Made by a program: the position numbers and the translations under genes. A stretch of DNA of 37,807 bases, taken from the NCBI GenBank assembly GCA_002311835.1, contig DBZY01000064.1, positions 43,854 through 81,660 on the forward strand. The letters run 5' to 3'. Shown here in pieces: positions 1-8,394 of this stretch. Position 1 is the first letter of the stretch. Each line of letters opens with the position of its first letter. Source of the stretch: Proteobacteria bacterium UBA1148. GTDB taxonomy: Bacteria > Pseudomonadota > Gammaproteobacteria > Steroidobacterales > Rariloculaceae. The notes under the pieces are model-generated. The model searched no databases and was not told where the DNA came from. It saw only the letters and a program-made list of their open reading frames with translations.

Positions 1-51
1 TATGTAATCGTTTCTCAAATTACAGACGAAACTTCAAATAAACAGCGATGA
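1..51 (+). CDS. 3' end of an unidentified upstream gene (partial)
   Basis: Frame 1 is open from the window edge to a TGA at 49-51 and encodes 16 residues ending in TDETSNKQR. It lies 30 nt upstream of dusB on the same strand. In many gammaproteobacteria, prmA or a DUF3426 gene precedes dusB, so this could be the tail of such a gene. The fragment is too short to identify, and an open frame of this length could also arise by chance. Confidence 0.35.
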   Translation, partial: YVIVSQITDETSNKQR

Positions 52-81
52 ATCTCGTATGGCAAGTGGCAAGGTATCTCA

Positions 82-1212
82 ATGACGACTGATGTCGGAA
101 TACGTATCGGAGACATGGAGTTTTCGAATCGTTTAGCGTTGGCGCCAATGGCGGGGATTTCAGACCCACCTTTCAGGCGTCTGTGTTCGCAATTGGGCGC
201 GACGATGACGCCAAGCGAAATGATCACCGCAGATACCAGACTGTGGAAGAGCAAAAAGTCCCAACGGCGACTAAGCGCTTGGCGCAACAAAACACCACAG
301 ATCATTCAAATCGCAGGATTTGATCCCGATATGCTGGCTAGTGCTGCATTAAAAGCCCAAAATCAGGGGGCTAGCATCATTGATATCAACATGGGTTGTC
401 CGGCAAAGAAAGTTTGCCGACGACTGGCTGGTTCAGCATTACTTAGAGACCCGAATCTCGTCCGCCGTATCCTGCAACAAGTTATTAGTCGGTTGACAAT
501 TCCAGTGACATTAAAGATTCGAACGGGGTGGTGCCCTGAGTCTCGAAATGGCGTTGAGATCGCCCGTATTGCGGAGGATTGTGGCGTTGCTGCACTGACT
601 GTCCATGGACGGACACGCGCATGTAAGTTCTCCGGCCATGCGGAATACGAAACAATTCGTCAAATCAAAAAGTCCGTAAGCATCCCCATAATCGCTAACG
701 GAGATATTGACTCACCGGAGAAAGCCAAATCGGTTCTTGATTACACTTCTGCGGATGCAATCATGGTTGGTCGAGGGGCACGCGGCAATCCCTGGATATT
801 TTCGAAAATTAATTCGTACCTATCAGATACATTACAACCGGAGCTTCCCTTCATCTCCGTCCGTGATATTATCCTAGCCCACCTCGACAGTCTGTACTCC
901 TTCTACGGAGAGTTCACAGGAGTTCGCGTTGGTCGTAAGCATTTGACCTGGTATTTTCAACATCAGGACAGTGCACGTGACTTCCGTCAGCGGATCGTGC
1001 GTGTGGAAACGGCTCAGGAGCAACTAAAACTGACACAGTTTTTTTTAGATAGAAGTCCGTACAAAGAAATTATCGAATACAGCAGCCCACAAGGAAAACG
1101 CGTTGATCGAATCAAAGAGCAAAAAAAAACTACCCGACAAACAAAAGATAGATACGAGGGAAATAGTACGTGCAGGAACGCGAAACAAGCCGCTTGGGGT
1201 ACTTACGGATGA
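82..1212 (+). CDS. dusB: tRNA-dihydrouridine synthase B
   Basis: This flavoprotein reduces uridine to dihydrouridine in the tRNA D-loop in the cytoplasm. The N-terminus carries the family pattern RLALAPMAGISDPPFRRLC. The catalytic cysteine is C106 in NMGCPAKKV, followed by LAGSALL, HGRTRACKFSG and the phosphate-binding IIANGDI and IMVGRGARGNPW segments. The ATG at 82 has an AAGG ribosome site 8 nt upstream, and the family's usual N-terminus follows at once. The protein is 376 aa, whereas DusB is normally about 320-330. The homologous part ends near AQEQLKLTQFFL, and a lysine/arginine-rich tail then runs 110 nt into fis in another frame. It heads the dusB-fis-purH-purD series. Function is very secure; whether the tail is functional is not. 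Confidence 0.96.
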   Translation: MTTDVGIRIGDMEFSNRLALAPMAGISDPPFRRLCSQLGATMTPSEMITADTRLWKSKKSQRRLSAWRNKTPQIIQIAGFDPDMLASAALKAQNQGASIIDINMGCPAKKVCRRLAGSALLRDPNLVRRILQQVISRLTIPVTLKIRTGWCPESRNGVEIARIAEDCGVAALTVHGRTRACKFSGHAEYETIRQIKKSVSIPIIANGDIDSPEKAKSVLDYTSADAIMVGRGARGNPWIFSKINSYLSDTLQPELPFISVRDIILAHLDSLYSFYGEFTGVRVGRKHLTWYFQHQDSARDFRQRIVRVETAQEQLKLTQFFLDRSPYKEIIEYSSPQGKRVDRIKEQKKTTRQTKDRYEGNSTCRNAKQAAWGTYG

Positions 1213-1429
1213 AGCACTTAGAGGTTATCTCAAGAGTCTCAATGGACATAAGCCTGCAGAACTTTACCAACTCGTCATGGGCGAGGTAGAGAAACCGTTA
1301 TTCAGAACAATCATGGACTATACTGACGGAAATCAGAGCCAGGCCGCTGAAATCCTCGGCATCAATCGCGGCACATTGCGTAAAAAACTGAAGCATTACA
1401 AGCTGCTGGGTGATGAGTCCCCAAAATAA
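1103..1429 (+). CDS. fis: Fis nucleoid-associated DNA-binding protein
   Basis: Fis bends DNA and regulates rRNA operons, recombination and chromosome structure. The C-terminal helix-turn-helix is very clear: YTDGNQSQAAEILGINRG followed by TLRKKLKHYK. The preceding dimer helices contain ALRGYLKSLNG and VMGEVEKPLF. The only usable start I see is TTG at 1103, giving 108 aa against 98 in E. coli, with a lysine-rich N-terminus in place of the usual beta-hairpin arm. No start codon lies nearer the conserved core. The gene lies inside the dusB 3' end in a different frame and overlaps the purH start by 17 nt, so translation of the three genes is probably coupled. The identity is certain; the start is uncertain. 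Confidence 0.93.
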   Translation: MIESKSKKKLPDKQKIDTREIVRAGTRNKPLGVLTDEALRGYLKSLNGHKPAELYQLVMGEVEKPLFRTIMDYTDGNQSQAAEILGINRGTLRKKLKHYKLLGDESPK

Positions 1430-2978
1430 TCAGACTCGTCGTGCTCTTATTAGCGTGTCTGACAAAACTGGGCTTGTCTCCCTTGCTCAAGCATTGACGA
1501 ACCTGTCATTCGAGATTATTTCAACCGGTGGTACTGCACAGGTTCTCCGAGAAGCGGGTGTGCCCGTCAGAGACGTCACCGAGTTGACCCAATTTCCAGA
1601 GATAATGGGTGGGAGGGTTAAGACCCTCCACCCTTCCGTCTATGGAGGACTGTTGGCACGAACTGGGATTGACGAGGCGGTGACAACAGAACACAACATC
1701 GAATGGATCGACCTACTGGTTGTGAATCTCTACCCCTTCGAGTCTACAATCGCGCACCCCGACTGCACCATTAAGCAAGCTATAGAGAATATTGATATTG
1801 GCGGGCCAGCTATGCTTAGAGCTGCTGCTAAGAACCATTCTCGACTTACCGTAGTTGTTGAGCCTGATGACTACCAGCGGGTCCTAGATGCATTTGAGAA
1901 CGGTGAGCCGCCCGCCGAGCTCAGACAGGAACTAGCAGTCAAGGCATTTAGCCATACGGGTGCGTATGATGAAACTATCAGCAACTACCTCAGCCGCATG
2001 TATTTCCGAGAATCATTTCCAACATCGCTGGTACTCAGGGGAATACGAACAGCTAACCTACGGTATGGGGAAAACCCGCACCAAAAAGCAGCTGTCTACC
2101 GTCTAGCTAAAACCGCTCGGTCCGGAGTCCCAGGAGCAATCCAGATTCAGGGTAAACCCCTAAGTTTCAATAATCTTGCGGATACCGATGCTGCGGTTCA
2201 ATGTGCTAGAGCTCTCGGAGAATGTGGGTGCGTAATCGTGAAACACGCCAACCCCTGCGGGGCTGCGACTGCACCGACACCTCTTGAGGCTTATGAGAAG
2301 GCGTATCGTACCGACCCAGCCTCCGCTTTTGGAGGGATAATTGCATTCAATCGCGCTCTGGATGGCGAGACGGCCAACGCGATCATCAACCAGCAACTAG
2401 CCGATGTGATTGTTGCGCCGCAAATCTGTGACGACGCCCGACAAGTATTGGATAAAAAAAAGAACGTACGAGTATTGGAGGTAACTGTACTCGAATCGGA
2501 AGCAGGCAATGGAGATTGGGATCTTCGAAGCCTAGAGGGCGGTTTTTTAGTGCAGGAGCGCGACTTAGACAGATCACAAAATATTGAACTCAAAATTGTC
2601 ACAAAGCGTGCCCCGTCCGACGCGAAAATCAAAGATTTACACTTCGCTTGGACCATAGCTAAGTATGTCAAATCAAATGCTATTGTGTTCGCTAGTAAAG
2701 GCGGAACGCTAGGAGTAGGCGCCGGTCAGATGAGCCGTGTCATGAGCGTTCGCATTGCCGCAATGAAAGCTGCTGATGAAGGACTAAACCTTGCTGGCGC
2801 AGCTATGGCATCTGATGCCTTTTTCCCATTCCGGGATGGCATCGACATTGCCGCAGAACACGGGATCACATGCGTTATACAACCGGGCGGTTCCGTGCGC
2901 GACGAGGAAGTTATTCTAGCGGCCGACGAACACGATATTGCAATGATTTTAACTGGAGTAAGGCACTTTCGTCACTAG
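1413..2978 (+). CDS. purH: Bifunctional AICAR formyltransferase / IMP cyclohydrolase
   Basis: This enzyme catalyses the last two steps of de novo IMP synthesis. The N-terminal MGS-like cyclohydrolase domain (about residues 1-195) shows ALISVSDKTGL, ISTGGTA, GGRVKTLHPSVYGG and VVNLYPFE. The C-terminal AICAR transformylase domain shows RYGENPHQKAA, SFNNLADTDAA, the catalytic VKHANPCGAA, DPASAFGGIIAFN and, near the end, SDAFFPFRDGID. A GTG at 1410 directly precedes the ATG at 1413. I prefer the ATG, which gives 521 aa, normal for the family. The start lies inside fis. purD follows after a 33-nt gap, which supports co-transcription of a small purine operon. Confidence 0.97.
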   Translation: MSPQNNQTRRALISVSDKTGLVSLAQALTNLSFEIISTGGTAQVLREAGVPVRDVTELTQFPEIMGGRVKTLHPSVYGGLLARTGIDEAVTTEHNIEWIDLLVVNLYPFESTIAHPDCTIKQAIENIDIGGPAMLRAAAKNHSRLTVVVEPDDYQRVLDAFENGEPPAELRQELAVKAFSHTGAYDETISNYLSRMYFRESFPTSLVLRGIRTANLRYGENPHQKAAVYRLAKTARSGVPGAIQIQGKPLSFNNLADTDAAVQCARALGECGCVIVKHANPCGAATAPTPLEAYEKAYRTDPASAFGGIIAFNRALDGETANAIINQQLADVIVAPQICDDARQVLDKKKNVRVLEVTVLESEAGNGDWDLRSLEGGFLVQERDLDRSQNIELKIVTKRAPSDAKIKDLHFAWTIAKYVKSNAIVFASKGGTLGVGAGQMSRVMSVRIAAMKAADEGLNLAGAAMASDAFFPFRDGIDIAAEHGITCVIQPGGSVRDEEVILAADEHDIAMILTGVRHFRH

Positions 2979-3011
2979 CACAACATCCATAACAGTAAAA
3001 GATAAACAGTA

Positions 3012-4310
3012 ATGAAAATTCTAGTTGTCGGGGGTGGAGGCCGTGAACATGCGTTGGCATGGAAATTTGCACAGTCCCCGTTGACCTCTGAAGTCCTTGT
3101 GGCCCCCGGAAACGCAGGAACAGCAAGAGAGCCCAAAACACGCAATGTACCCATAGCCACCGATGATCTAGAAGGGCTACTAGAACTCGCAAAATCTGAA
3201 AGGGTTGAGTTGACAGTTGTCGGCCCCGAGCAACCTCTTGCTGCAGGGCTCGTTGATTACTTTGAAGAGGCGGGACTTAAGTGTTTTGGTCCTCGTGCGG
3301 CGGAAGCCCGCCTAGAATCATCAAAGACATTTACAAAAGAGTTCCTAAAACGACACGACATCCCCACTGCCACCTACGGTAGCTTCGATGATCTAGACGC
3401 AGCAATGGCCTATGTTCGCTCACAACCTCTGCCTGTGGTCATCAAAGCAGATGGGCTAGCAGCAGGGAAAGGTGTGGTAATCGCCGAAACGCTTCCCGAG
3501 GCCGAAGATACACTGCGAAACATACTGGAACGCAACGCCTTTGGAGATGCGGGCTCGAAGGTCGTGGTAGAGGAATTTCTACGAGGTGAAGAGGCGAGTT
3601 TCATTGCTATGGTAGATGACACACGGATTATTCCGCTCGCAAGCTCTCAGGATCATAAGACCCGTGATGAAGGTGATAGGGGCCCAAATACCGGTGGGAT
3701 GGGCGCCTACACTCCGGCCCCAGTGATGACACAACGAGTTCATGAACAAGTTATGCGGGAGATTATGCTCCCAACCGTCGCTGGTATGCATGCCGACGGT
3801 ATGGCCTACAGAGGGTTCCTCTACGCCGGACTGATGATCGATGCTCAGACCGGTGCCAAGGTGCTCGAGTTCAACTGTCGATTCGGTGACCCAGAAACCC
3901 AACCCGTATTGGCCAGACTACGATCTGATCTTGTGGAACTCTGCCTGAGCACGTTCGATGGATCGCTAGAAACAGTCGAAGTGGACTGGGATCCTCGGGT
4001 AGCGCTTGGGGTTGTTATGGCGAGCGGTGGCTATCCCGGAAGCTACAATAAAGGCGCAAAGATCACTGGACTGGAAGATATCTTCGACGAAGATACTAAG
4101 ATTTTCCATGCGGGTACCAAGCTTGATAGTGAAGATATCGTGACTAGCGGTGGGCGAGTGCTGTGTGTCGTGTCACTTGACAAAAATGTCAGCGACGCGG
4201 CAAACCGCGCTTATACAACCGTAGGGAAAATTAGCTGGGAGGGTGCTTTCTACCGGGGGGATATCGGGTATCGGGCCATAGAACGTGAGTGCGCCGGGGA
4301 TGATGTCTAG
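3012..4310 (+). CDS. purD: Phosphoribosylamine-glycine ligase (GAR synthetase)
   Basis: PurD joins glycine to phosphoribosylamine with ATP in de novo purine synthesis. The start has the family signature MKILVVGGGGREHALAWK. The ATP-grasp region follows with VVGPEQPLAAGL, VIKADGLAAGKGVV, EEFLRGEEASF, DHKTRDEGDRGPNTGGMGAY and LEFNCRFGDPETQ. The 432-aa length is normal. The stop codon TAG (4308-4310) shares a CTAG palindrome with the stop of the convergent rho gene, so the two genes meet tail to tail with no spacer for a separate terminator. Confidence 0.97.
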   Translation: MKILVVGGGGREHALAWKFAQSPLTSEVLVAPGNAGTAREPKTRNVPIATDDLEGLLELAKSERVELTVVGPEQPLAAGLVDYFEEAGLKCFGPRAAEARLESSKTFTKEFLKRHDIPTATYGSFDDLDAAMAYVRSQPLPVVIKADGLAAGKGVVIAETLPEAEDTLRNILERNAFGDAGSKVVVEEFLRGEEASFIAMVDDTRIIPLASSQDHKTRDEGDRGPNTGGMGAYTPAPVMTQRVHEQVMREIMLPTVAGMHADGMAYRGFLYAGLMIDAQTGAKVLEFNCRFGDPETQPVLARLRSDLVELCLSTFDGSLETVEVDWDPRVALGVVMASGGYPGSYNKGAKITGLEDIFDEDTKIFHAGTKLDSEDIVTSGGRVLCVVSLDKNVSDAANRAYTTVGKISWEGAFYRGDIGYRAIERECAGDDV

Positions 4311-5737
4311 CGCTTCATCGCCTCGAAGAATTCAGCATTCGTCTTGGTATCCTGCAGCTTACCCAATAGGAATTCGATGGCTGCCAATTCATCCATCGGG
4401 TGTAAGACTTTTCGCAATACCCACATTTTTTGTAGCTCGTCGGGCTCTGTCAGTAGCTCTTCTTTTCTAGTGCCGGACCGATTGATATGAATTGCTGGGA
4501 AGACGCGCTTTTCGGAGACCCGACGATCCAGGTGAATTTCCAGATTACCGGTCCCCTTAAACTCCTCATAAATAACCTCATCCATCTTAGAGCCCGTGTC
4601 GACCAACGCGGTCGCAATTATCGATAGGCTACCTCCTTCCTCAATATTTCTAGCCGCCCCAAAAAACCGCTTGGGCCTCTGTAGTGCGTTGGCATCAACT
4701 CCACCGGTTAAAACCTTACCAGAGGAGGGTACGACCGTATTATAGGCGCGCGCCAGCCTCGTAATTGAATCGAGCAAAATCACAACATCACGTTTATGTT
4801 CCGTCAGACGCTTGGCCTTTTCAATGACCATTTCCGCTACTTGAACATGTCTGGTTGCCGGTTCATCGAAAGTACTCGAGACAACCTCACCCCTAACGGT
4901 ACGTTCCATCTCAGTTACTTCCTCAGGACGCTCGTCTATGAGTAGGACAATGAGATCACACTCCGGCTGATTAGCAACGATGGAGGACGCAATATTTTGG
5001 AGCAACATTGTCTTGCCGGCCTTCGGTGGCGAAACAATCAGTCCACGCTGCCCTTTACCTATGGGAGCAACCATATCGATGATCCGGGCTGTCAAGTCCT
5101 CAGTACTACCATTACCCTGTTCAAGCTTTAATCGTTGCGTTGGAAACAACGGCGTTAGATTCTCAAACAGAACCTTACTCTTGGCATTTCCGGGTGCATC
5201 ATGATTGATCTGACCCACCTTTAGCATGGCAAAGTACCGCTCCCCATCCTTTGGCGGGCGGATTAAGCCAGATACTGTATCTCCGGTGCGCAGGTTGAAG
5301 CGACGAATTTGACTGGGTGAGACGTAGATATCATCCGGGCCCGCCAGATAAGAGCTATCCGCTGAACGCAAGAATCCAAAGCCATCTTGCAGAATCTCTA
5401 AAACACCCTCGCCAACAATATTCTCACCCTTTTGAGCGTGAGATTTAAGAATCGAAAAAATAATGTCCTGTTTTCGGGAACGTGCAAGACTTTCAAGCCC
5501 CATGGACTGAGCTAGGTCTACGAGCTCCGCCGCAGGACGCCTCTTGAGTTCCGCCAGATTCATGGCGCTTTTCGTCAGCTCGAGTTCTGCTGCAGGAATA
5601 ATATCCAGATCCTCGTCATCAGGAAACTCTTCGCGGTTTTTCCTGCGGGACGATCTCTTTTTCCCGTGGCCGTCTCGCGACTGCCTCTGACCATTCTTCG
5701 GCCGAGCTCGTGATGAATTACCCAAATATCCCCTCAC
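4307..5737 (-). CDS. rho: Transcription termination factor Rho, with N-terminal extension
   Basis: Rho is the hexameric RNA-dependent ATPase that releases RNA polymerase. From residue 59 it follows E. coli Rho closely: MNLAELKRRPAAELV, RKQDIIFSILK, the RNA-binding cold-shock-like domain DGFGFLRSADSSYLAGPDDI, Walker A PPKAGKTML, Walker B LIVLLIDERPEEV and DSITRLARAYNTVVPSSG. Residues 1-58 are extra: a basic low-complexity part with KKRSSRRKNRE, then an acidic FPDDEDLD stretch. The 476-aa form starts 31 nt after trxA, whereas starting at M59 (5563) would leave a 205-nt gap and no good ribosome site. I therefore keep the longer form, though start choice is uncertain. It lies downstream of trxA on the same strand. 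Confidence 0.96.
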   Translation of the reverse strand: MRGYLGNSSRARPKNGQRQSRDGHGKKRSSRRKNREEFPDDEDLDIIPAAELELTKSAMNLAELKRRPAAELVDLAQSMGLESLARSRKQDIIFSILKSHAQKGENIVGEGVLEILQDGFGFLRSADSSYLAGPDDIYVSPSQIRRFNLRTGDTVSGLIRPPKDGERYFAMLKVGQINHDAPGNAKSKVLFENLTPLFPTQRLKLEQGNGSTEDLTARIIDMVAPIGKGQRGLIVSPPKAGKTMLLQNIASSIVANQPECDLIVLLIDERPEEVTEMERTVRGEVVSSTFDEPATRHVQVAEMVIEKAKRLTEHKRDVVILLDSITRLARAYNTVVPSSGKVLTGGVDANALQRPKRFFGAARNIEEGGSLSIIATALVDTGSKMDEVIYEEFKGTGNLEIHLDRRVSEKRVFPAIHINRSGTRKEELLTEPDELQKMWVLRKVLHPMDELAAIEFLLGKLQDTKTNAEFFEAMKR

Positions 5738-5768
5738 AAATAATCTACCAAAATTAAAAACCTTGCAG

Positions 5769-6101
5769 CTATAAATCTATATGTTGATCGATGAAAGAAG
5801 CCAACGTCCCTTTCGCGACCGCACCAACCTGTTGTCCTTCGACAGATCCATTCTTCAAAAGAAGAAGAGTCGGTATGCTACGGACGTTGTATTTCATCGG
5901 CGTCTGAGGATTCTCATCAATGTTTATCTTTACCACTTTAAGCCGATCCTGGTACTCGTCTGCTATGGTGGACAAGATCGGTGCGATCATCTTGCAAGGC
6001 CCACACCACTCTGCCCAAAAATCCACCAATACCGGACGTTCGGATTTCACAACGTCGTCCTCAAATTTACTATCGGTCGTATGCAAAATATGATCAGTCA
6101 C
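5769..6101 (-). CDS. trxA: Thioredoxin 1
   Basis: This small cytoplasmic dithiol reductant is 110 aa, the usual length. The active site is W32-C33-G-P-C36-K in DFWAEWCGPCKMIAP. The cis-proline loop YNVRSIPTLLL and the glycine-rich end of the fold are also present. The start is a GTG at 6101 with GGAGGA 8 nt upstream. The gene precedes rho, matching the trxA-rho order of E. coli, and is divergent from the rhlB-like helicase across a 226-nt gap. Confidence 0.97.
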   Translation of the reverse strand: MTDHILHTTDSKFEDDVVKSERPVLVDFWAEWCGPCKMIAPILSTIADEYQDRLKVVKINIDENPQTPMKYNVRSIPTLLLLKNGSVEGQQVGAVAKGTLASFIDQHIDL

Positions 6102-6327
6102 CTACAACTTCCTCCAGTCCTTGGTCATCTCCTCTAGAAAAAACTACCACCGAACGGATCCACTCAATAAAGCCAGGGAGCTAGGCTGAAGTGACGGTAC
6201 CCTCCCGGTAAGGCACAATGTCTTTGGTTATCGCTTCCTTACAACACTCGCGGGAATACGGTGGGCATCTTGAGGGGGGCGAGTACTTTCGCTTGGTTTC
6301 CCTATTCTGAACCGTTGAGAACATAAT

Positions 6328-7647
6328 TTGCAAGTTTTTACGAGTAAGTCTAACTCCTCACCCGAGCCGGACGACTATCTGACTGAGCTTAAGTTTAGTG
6401 CTCTTTCACTCCCTGAAAAGCTTCTTCGGGGTATAGTTGACGCGGGTTTCCGCCATTGCACCCCTATACAGGAAAGCACCCTACCGCTAGCCTTATCAGG
6501 CCGTGACGTGGCTGGTCAGGCTCAGACAGGAACTGGCAAAACTGCCGCCTATCTGGTGGCGTTATTTTACCAACTCATCAATTCAAAACCGCTCCCCACT
6601 CAGAACCCAGACCCCAGAGCCCTCATTCTGGCACCAACAAGAGAGCTTGCGGTACAAATTCATGCCGATGCAACTCAACTTGGGCAGCACTTACCTTTCA
6701 AACTCGGACTTTCTTTTGGAGGGACGGATTACGAAAAACAAAGACGGGAACTAATCGCTGGGGTAGATGTGTTGATCGGCACACCAGGACGAACCATCGA
6801 TTACTTCAAACAGAAGGTGTTTTCCTTCCGCCGCGTCCAGGTGGTGGTGCTCGATGAAGCGGACCGCATGTTTGATCTAGGTTTTATTAAGGATATCCGA
6901 TATGTATTGCGCCGCCTTCCAGAAAGAGAGAAGCGGCTCAACATGCTCTTCTCGGCAACGTTATCGCACCGAGTGCTTGAGCTTGCCTACGAACATATGA
7001 ACGACCCAATACACATTCGAATCGAGCCAGACAAAGTAACAGTAGATCGCGTGCGCCAGAGCATCTACTTCCCATCAAACGAAGAAAAAATTCCTCTATT
7101 AATTACTCTCCTTAATCAGAGAGACGCTCGACGAACCATGGTTTTTGTTAACACGCGTCGTGAAGCAGATAGGCTGCAAAATTTCCTAGAGCACAATGGT
7201 ATTCATGCGCAAGCAATTTCGGGAGATGTTCCTCAAAGAAAGCGACTGAGAATGTTTAAGGATTTTCTATCAGGTGACCTGCCAGTCTTGATCGGTACGG
7301 ATGTTGCCTCTAGAGGCCTTCATGTTCCGGACGTAAGCCATGTTTTTAACTACGACCTACCCCAAGATCCCGAAGATTACGTACATCGGATCGGCCGTAC
7401 CGCACGAGCTGGTGCTTCGGGCGACGCCATTAGCTTTGGTTGTGAAAACTACGCTGTATCGTTGCCCGACATCGAAAACTTCATAGGACGTAAAATCCCA
7501 GTCGAACAAATCGACCGCGAGTCTCTGGTTCCAGTAAAAACGCCGCCTTACCGATCAAAACCACGATCTAATCGATCTCGGGCATCTTCCGGTGAGAGTG
7601 TGAAGAACAGACGACGCAAACAAACAACCCCTAAAACGAGGCGCTAA
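6328..7647 (+). CDS. rhlB: ATP-dependent RNA helicase RhlB (DEAD-box)
   Basis: RhlB is the DEAD-box RNA helicase that assists RNase E in the degradosome. Motifs in order are the Q motif RHCTPIQESTLPLA, motif I AGQAQTGTGKTAA, Ia PTRELAVQIHADA, II VLDEADRM, III LFSATLSHRV, V GTDVASRGLHVPDV and VI YVHRIGRTARAGA. The phrases DLGFIKDIRY, FYPSNEEK-like YFPSNEEK and HVFNYDLPQDPEDY mark RhlB rather than other DEAD proteins. The tail after residue about 405 is Arg/Lys/Ser rich, typical of an RNA-binding extension. The start is probably TTG at 6328, because no ATG occurs before the core. It faces trxA-rho, as in E. coli. The C-terminus converges on yrfG with 12 nt between stops. Confidence 0.95.
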   Translation: MQVFTSKSNSSPEPDDYLTELKFSALSLPEKLLRGIVDAGFRHCTPIQESTLPLALSGRDVAGQAQTGTGKTAAYLVALFYQLINSKPLPTQNPDPRALILAPTRELAVQIHADATQLGQHLPFKLGLSFGGTDYEKQRRELIAGVDVLIGTPGRTIDYFKQKVFSFRRVQVVVLDEADRMFDLGFIKDIRYVLRRLPEREKRLNMLFSATLSHRVLELAYEHMNDPIHIRIEPDKVTVDRVRQSIYFPSNEEKIPLLITLLNQRDARRTMVFVNTRREADRLQNFLEHNGIHAQAISGDVPQRKRLRMFKDFLSGDLPVLIGTDVASRGLHVPDVSHVFNYDLPQDPEDYVHRIGRTARAGASGDAISFGCENYAVSLPDIENFIGRKIPVEQIDRESLVPVKTPPYRSKPRSNRSRASSGESVKNRRRKQTTPKTRR

Positions 7648-7659
7648 CCCACTCTTCGG

Positions 7660-8355
7660 CTAACCTCCCGTCAGCTCACATACCCCATCAACGGCCGGGA
7701 AGTGGTGTATTGGTCGAGGTGGATGCCTAGAATCTGGGCGTCTGATTCCCACCACGGAACCCACGCCGAACTCGCTGGCCGCCTGGAGCACAGGCACACT
7801 ATCATCTATCAATATCGTACATAGGGGATCAAACCTCTCATCCGCGTGAAATCTCTCCCAAAATTCTTGAGTCTCCTTGGGAGAGCGAAACTCATGAGAT
7901 GAGACTAGAGCATTAACGTGCTGATCCAGCCTCGTCTGATCAATCTTTATAGCAAGGGTATCAGGATGGGCATTTGTAACCAGCAGCAGCCGTTTATCCC
8001 ACTTTCTCACAGACGTTAAAAAATCTATTGTTCCTGGAAGAAATCGAATCAGGTGACGATGCTCTCGCTTCAGTGCCCGTATATCTAGTCCCAAGTCCTT
8101 ACTCCAGTGATCAATACAGTACCAGGCGAGGCAGCCCTCCAAAGCCTTATAGCGCCCCAGTAACTCTGTGCGTGCGTGACCCTCACTTACTCCGTGCTTC
8201 TTTGCATAACAAGAGGGAACTATTTCATGCCAGAAGAAATTATCGAACGCTAGATCAAGTAGTGTACCGTCCATATCAACCAAAACAGTATCAATACTCT
8301 CCCAGGAAATTATGGGCCGAGTTGAACCATGTATGATTTTGTGAGGCGATAACAT
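7660..8355 (-). CDS. yrfG: HAD-family GMP/IMP nucleotidase (YrfG-like)
   Basis: This is a haloacid-dehalogenase-type phosphatase expected to dephosphorylate purine nucleotides. The catalytic motif I is VLVDMDGTLLDLAFDNFFW, with Asp nucleophile and acid/base. Motif II is LLLVTNAHP, the motif III lysine is in FRSPKETQEFW, and motif IV is TILIDDSVPVL. The combination of LAFDNFFWHEIVP and the SPKE region matches the YrfG/GMP-IMP nucleotidase subgroup. The ATG at 8355 has GGTGAG 2 nt upstream. Length is 231 aa, slightly above the E. coli protein. It is divergent from cysQ across only 39 nt. Confidence 0.88.
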   Translation of the reverse strand: MLSPHKIIHGSTRPIISWESIDTVLVDMDGTLLDLAFDNFFWHEIVPSCYAKKHGVSEGHARTELLGRYKALEGCLAWYCIDHWSKDLGLDIRALKREHRHLIRFLPGTIDFLTSVRKWDKRLLLVTNAHPDTLAIKIDQTRLDQHVNALVSSHEFRSPKETQEFWERFHADERFDPLCTILIDDSVPVLQAASEFGVGSVVGIRRPDSRHPPRPIHHFPAVDGVCELTGG

Positions 8356-8394
8356 AACTCACCATAATACCGAATCAGAAAGATTGAGGAACTC

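Noticed and set aside
2291..2671. 126-codon minus-strand ORF inside purH
   Set aside because: It is antisense to a well conserved gene, has no recognisable motif and no ribosome site; it is a shadow.
5781..6137. 118-codon plus-strand ORF opposite trxA
   Set aside because: It is fully covered by thioredoxin on the other strand and shows no family features.
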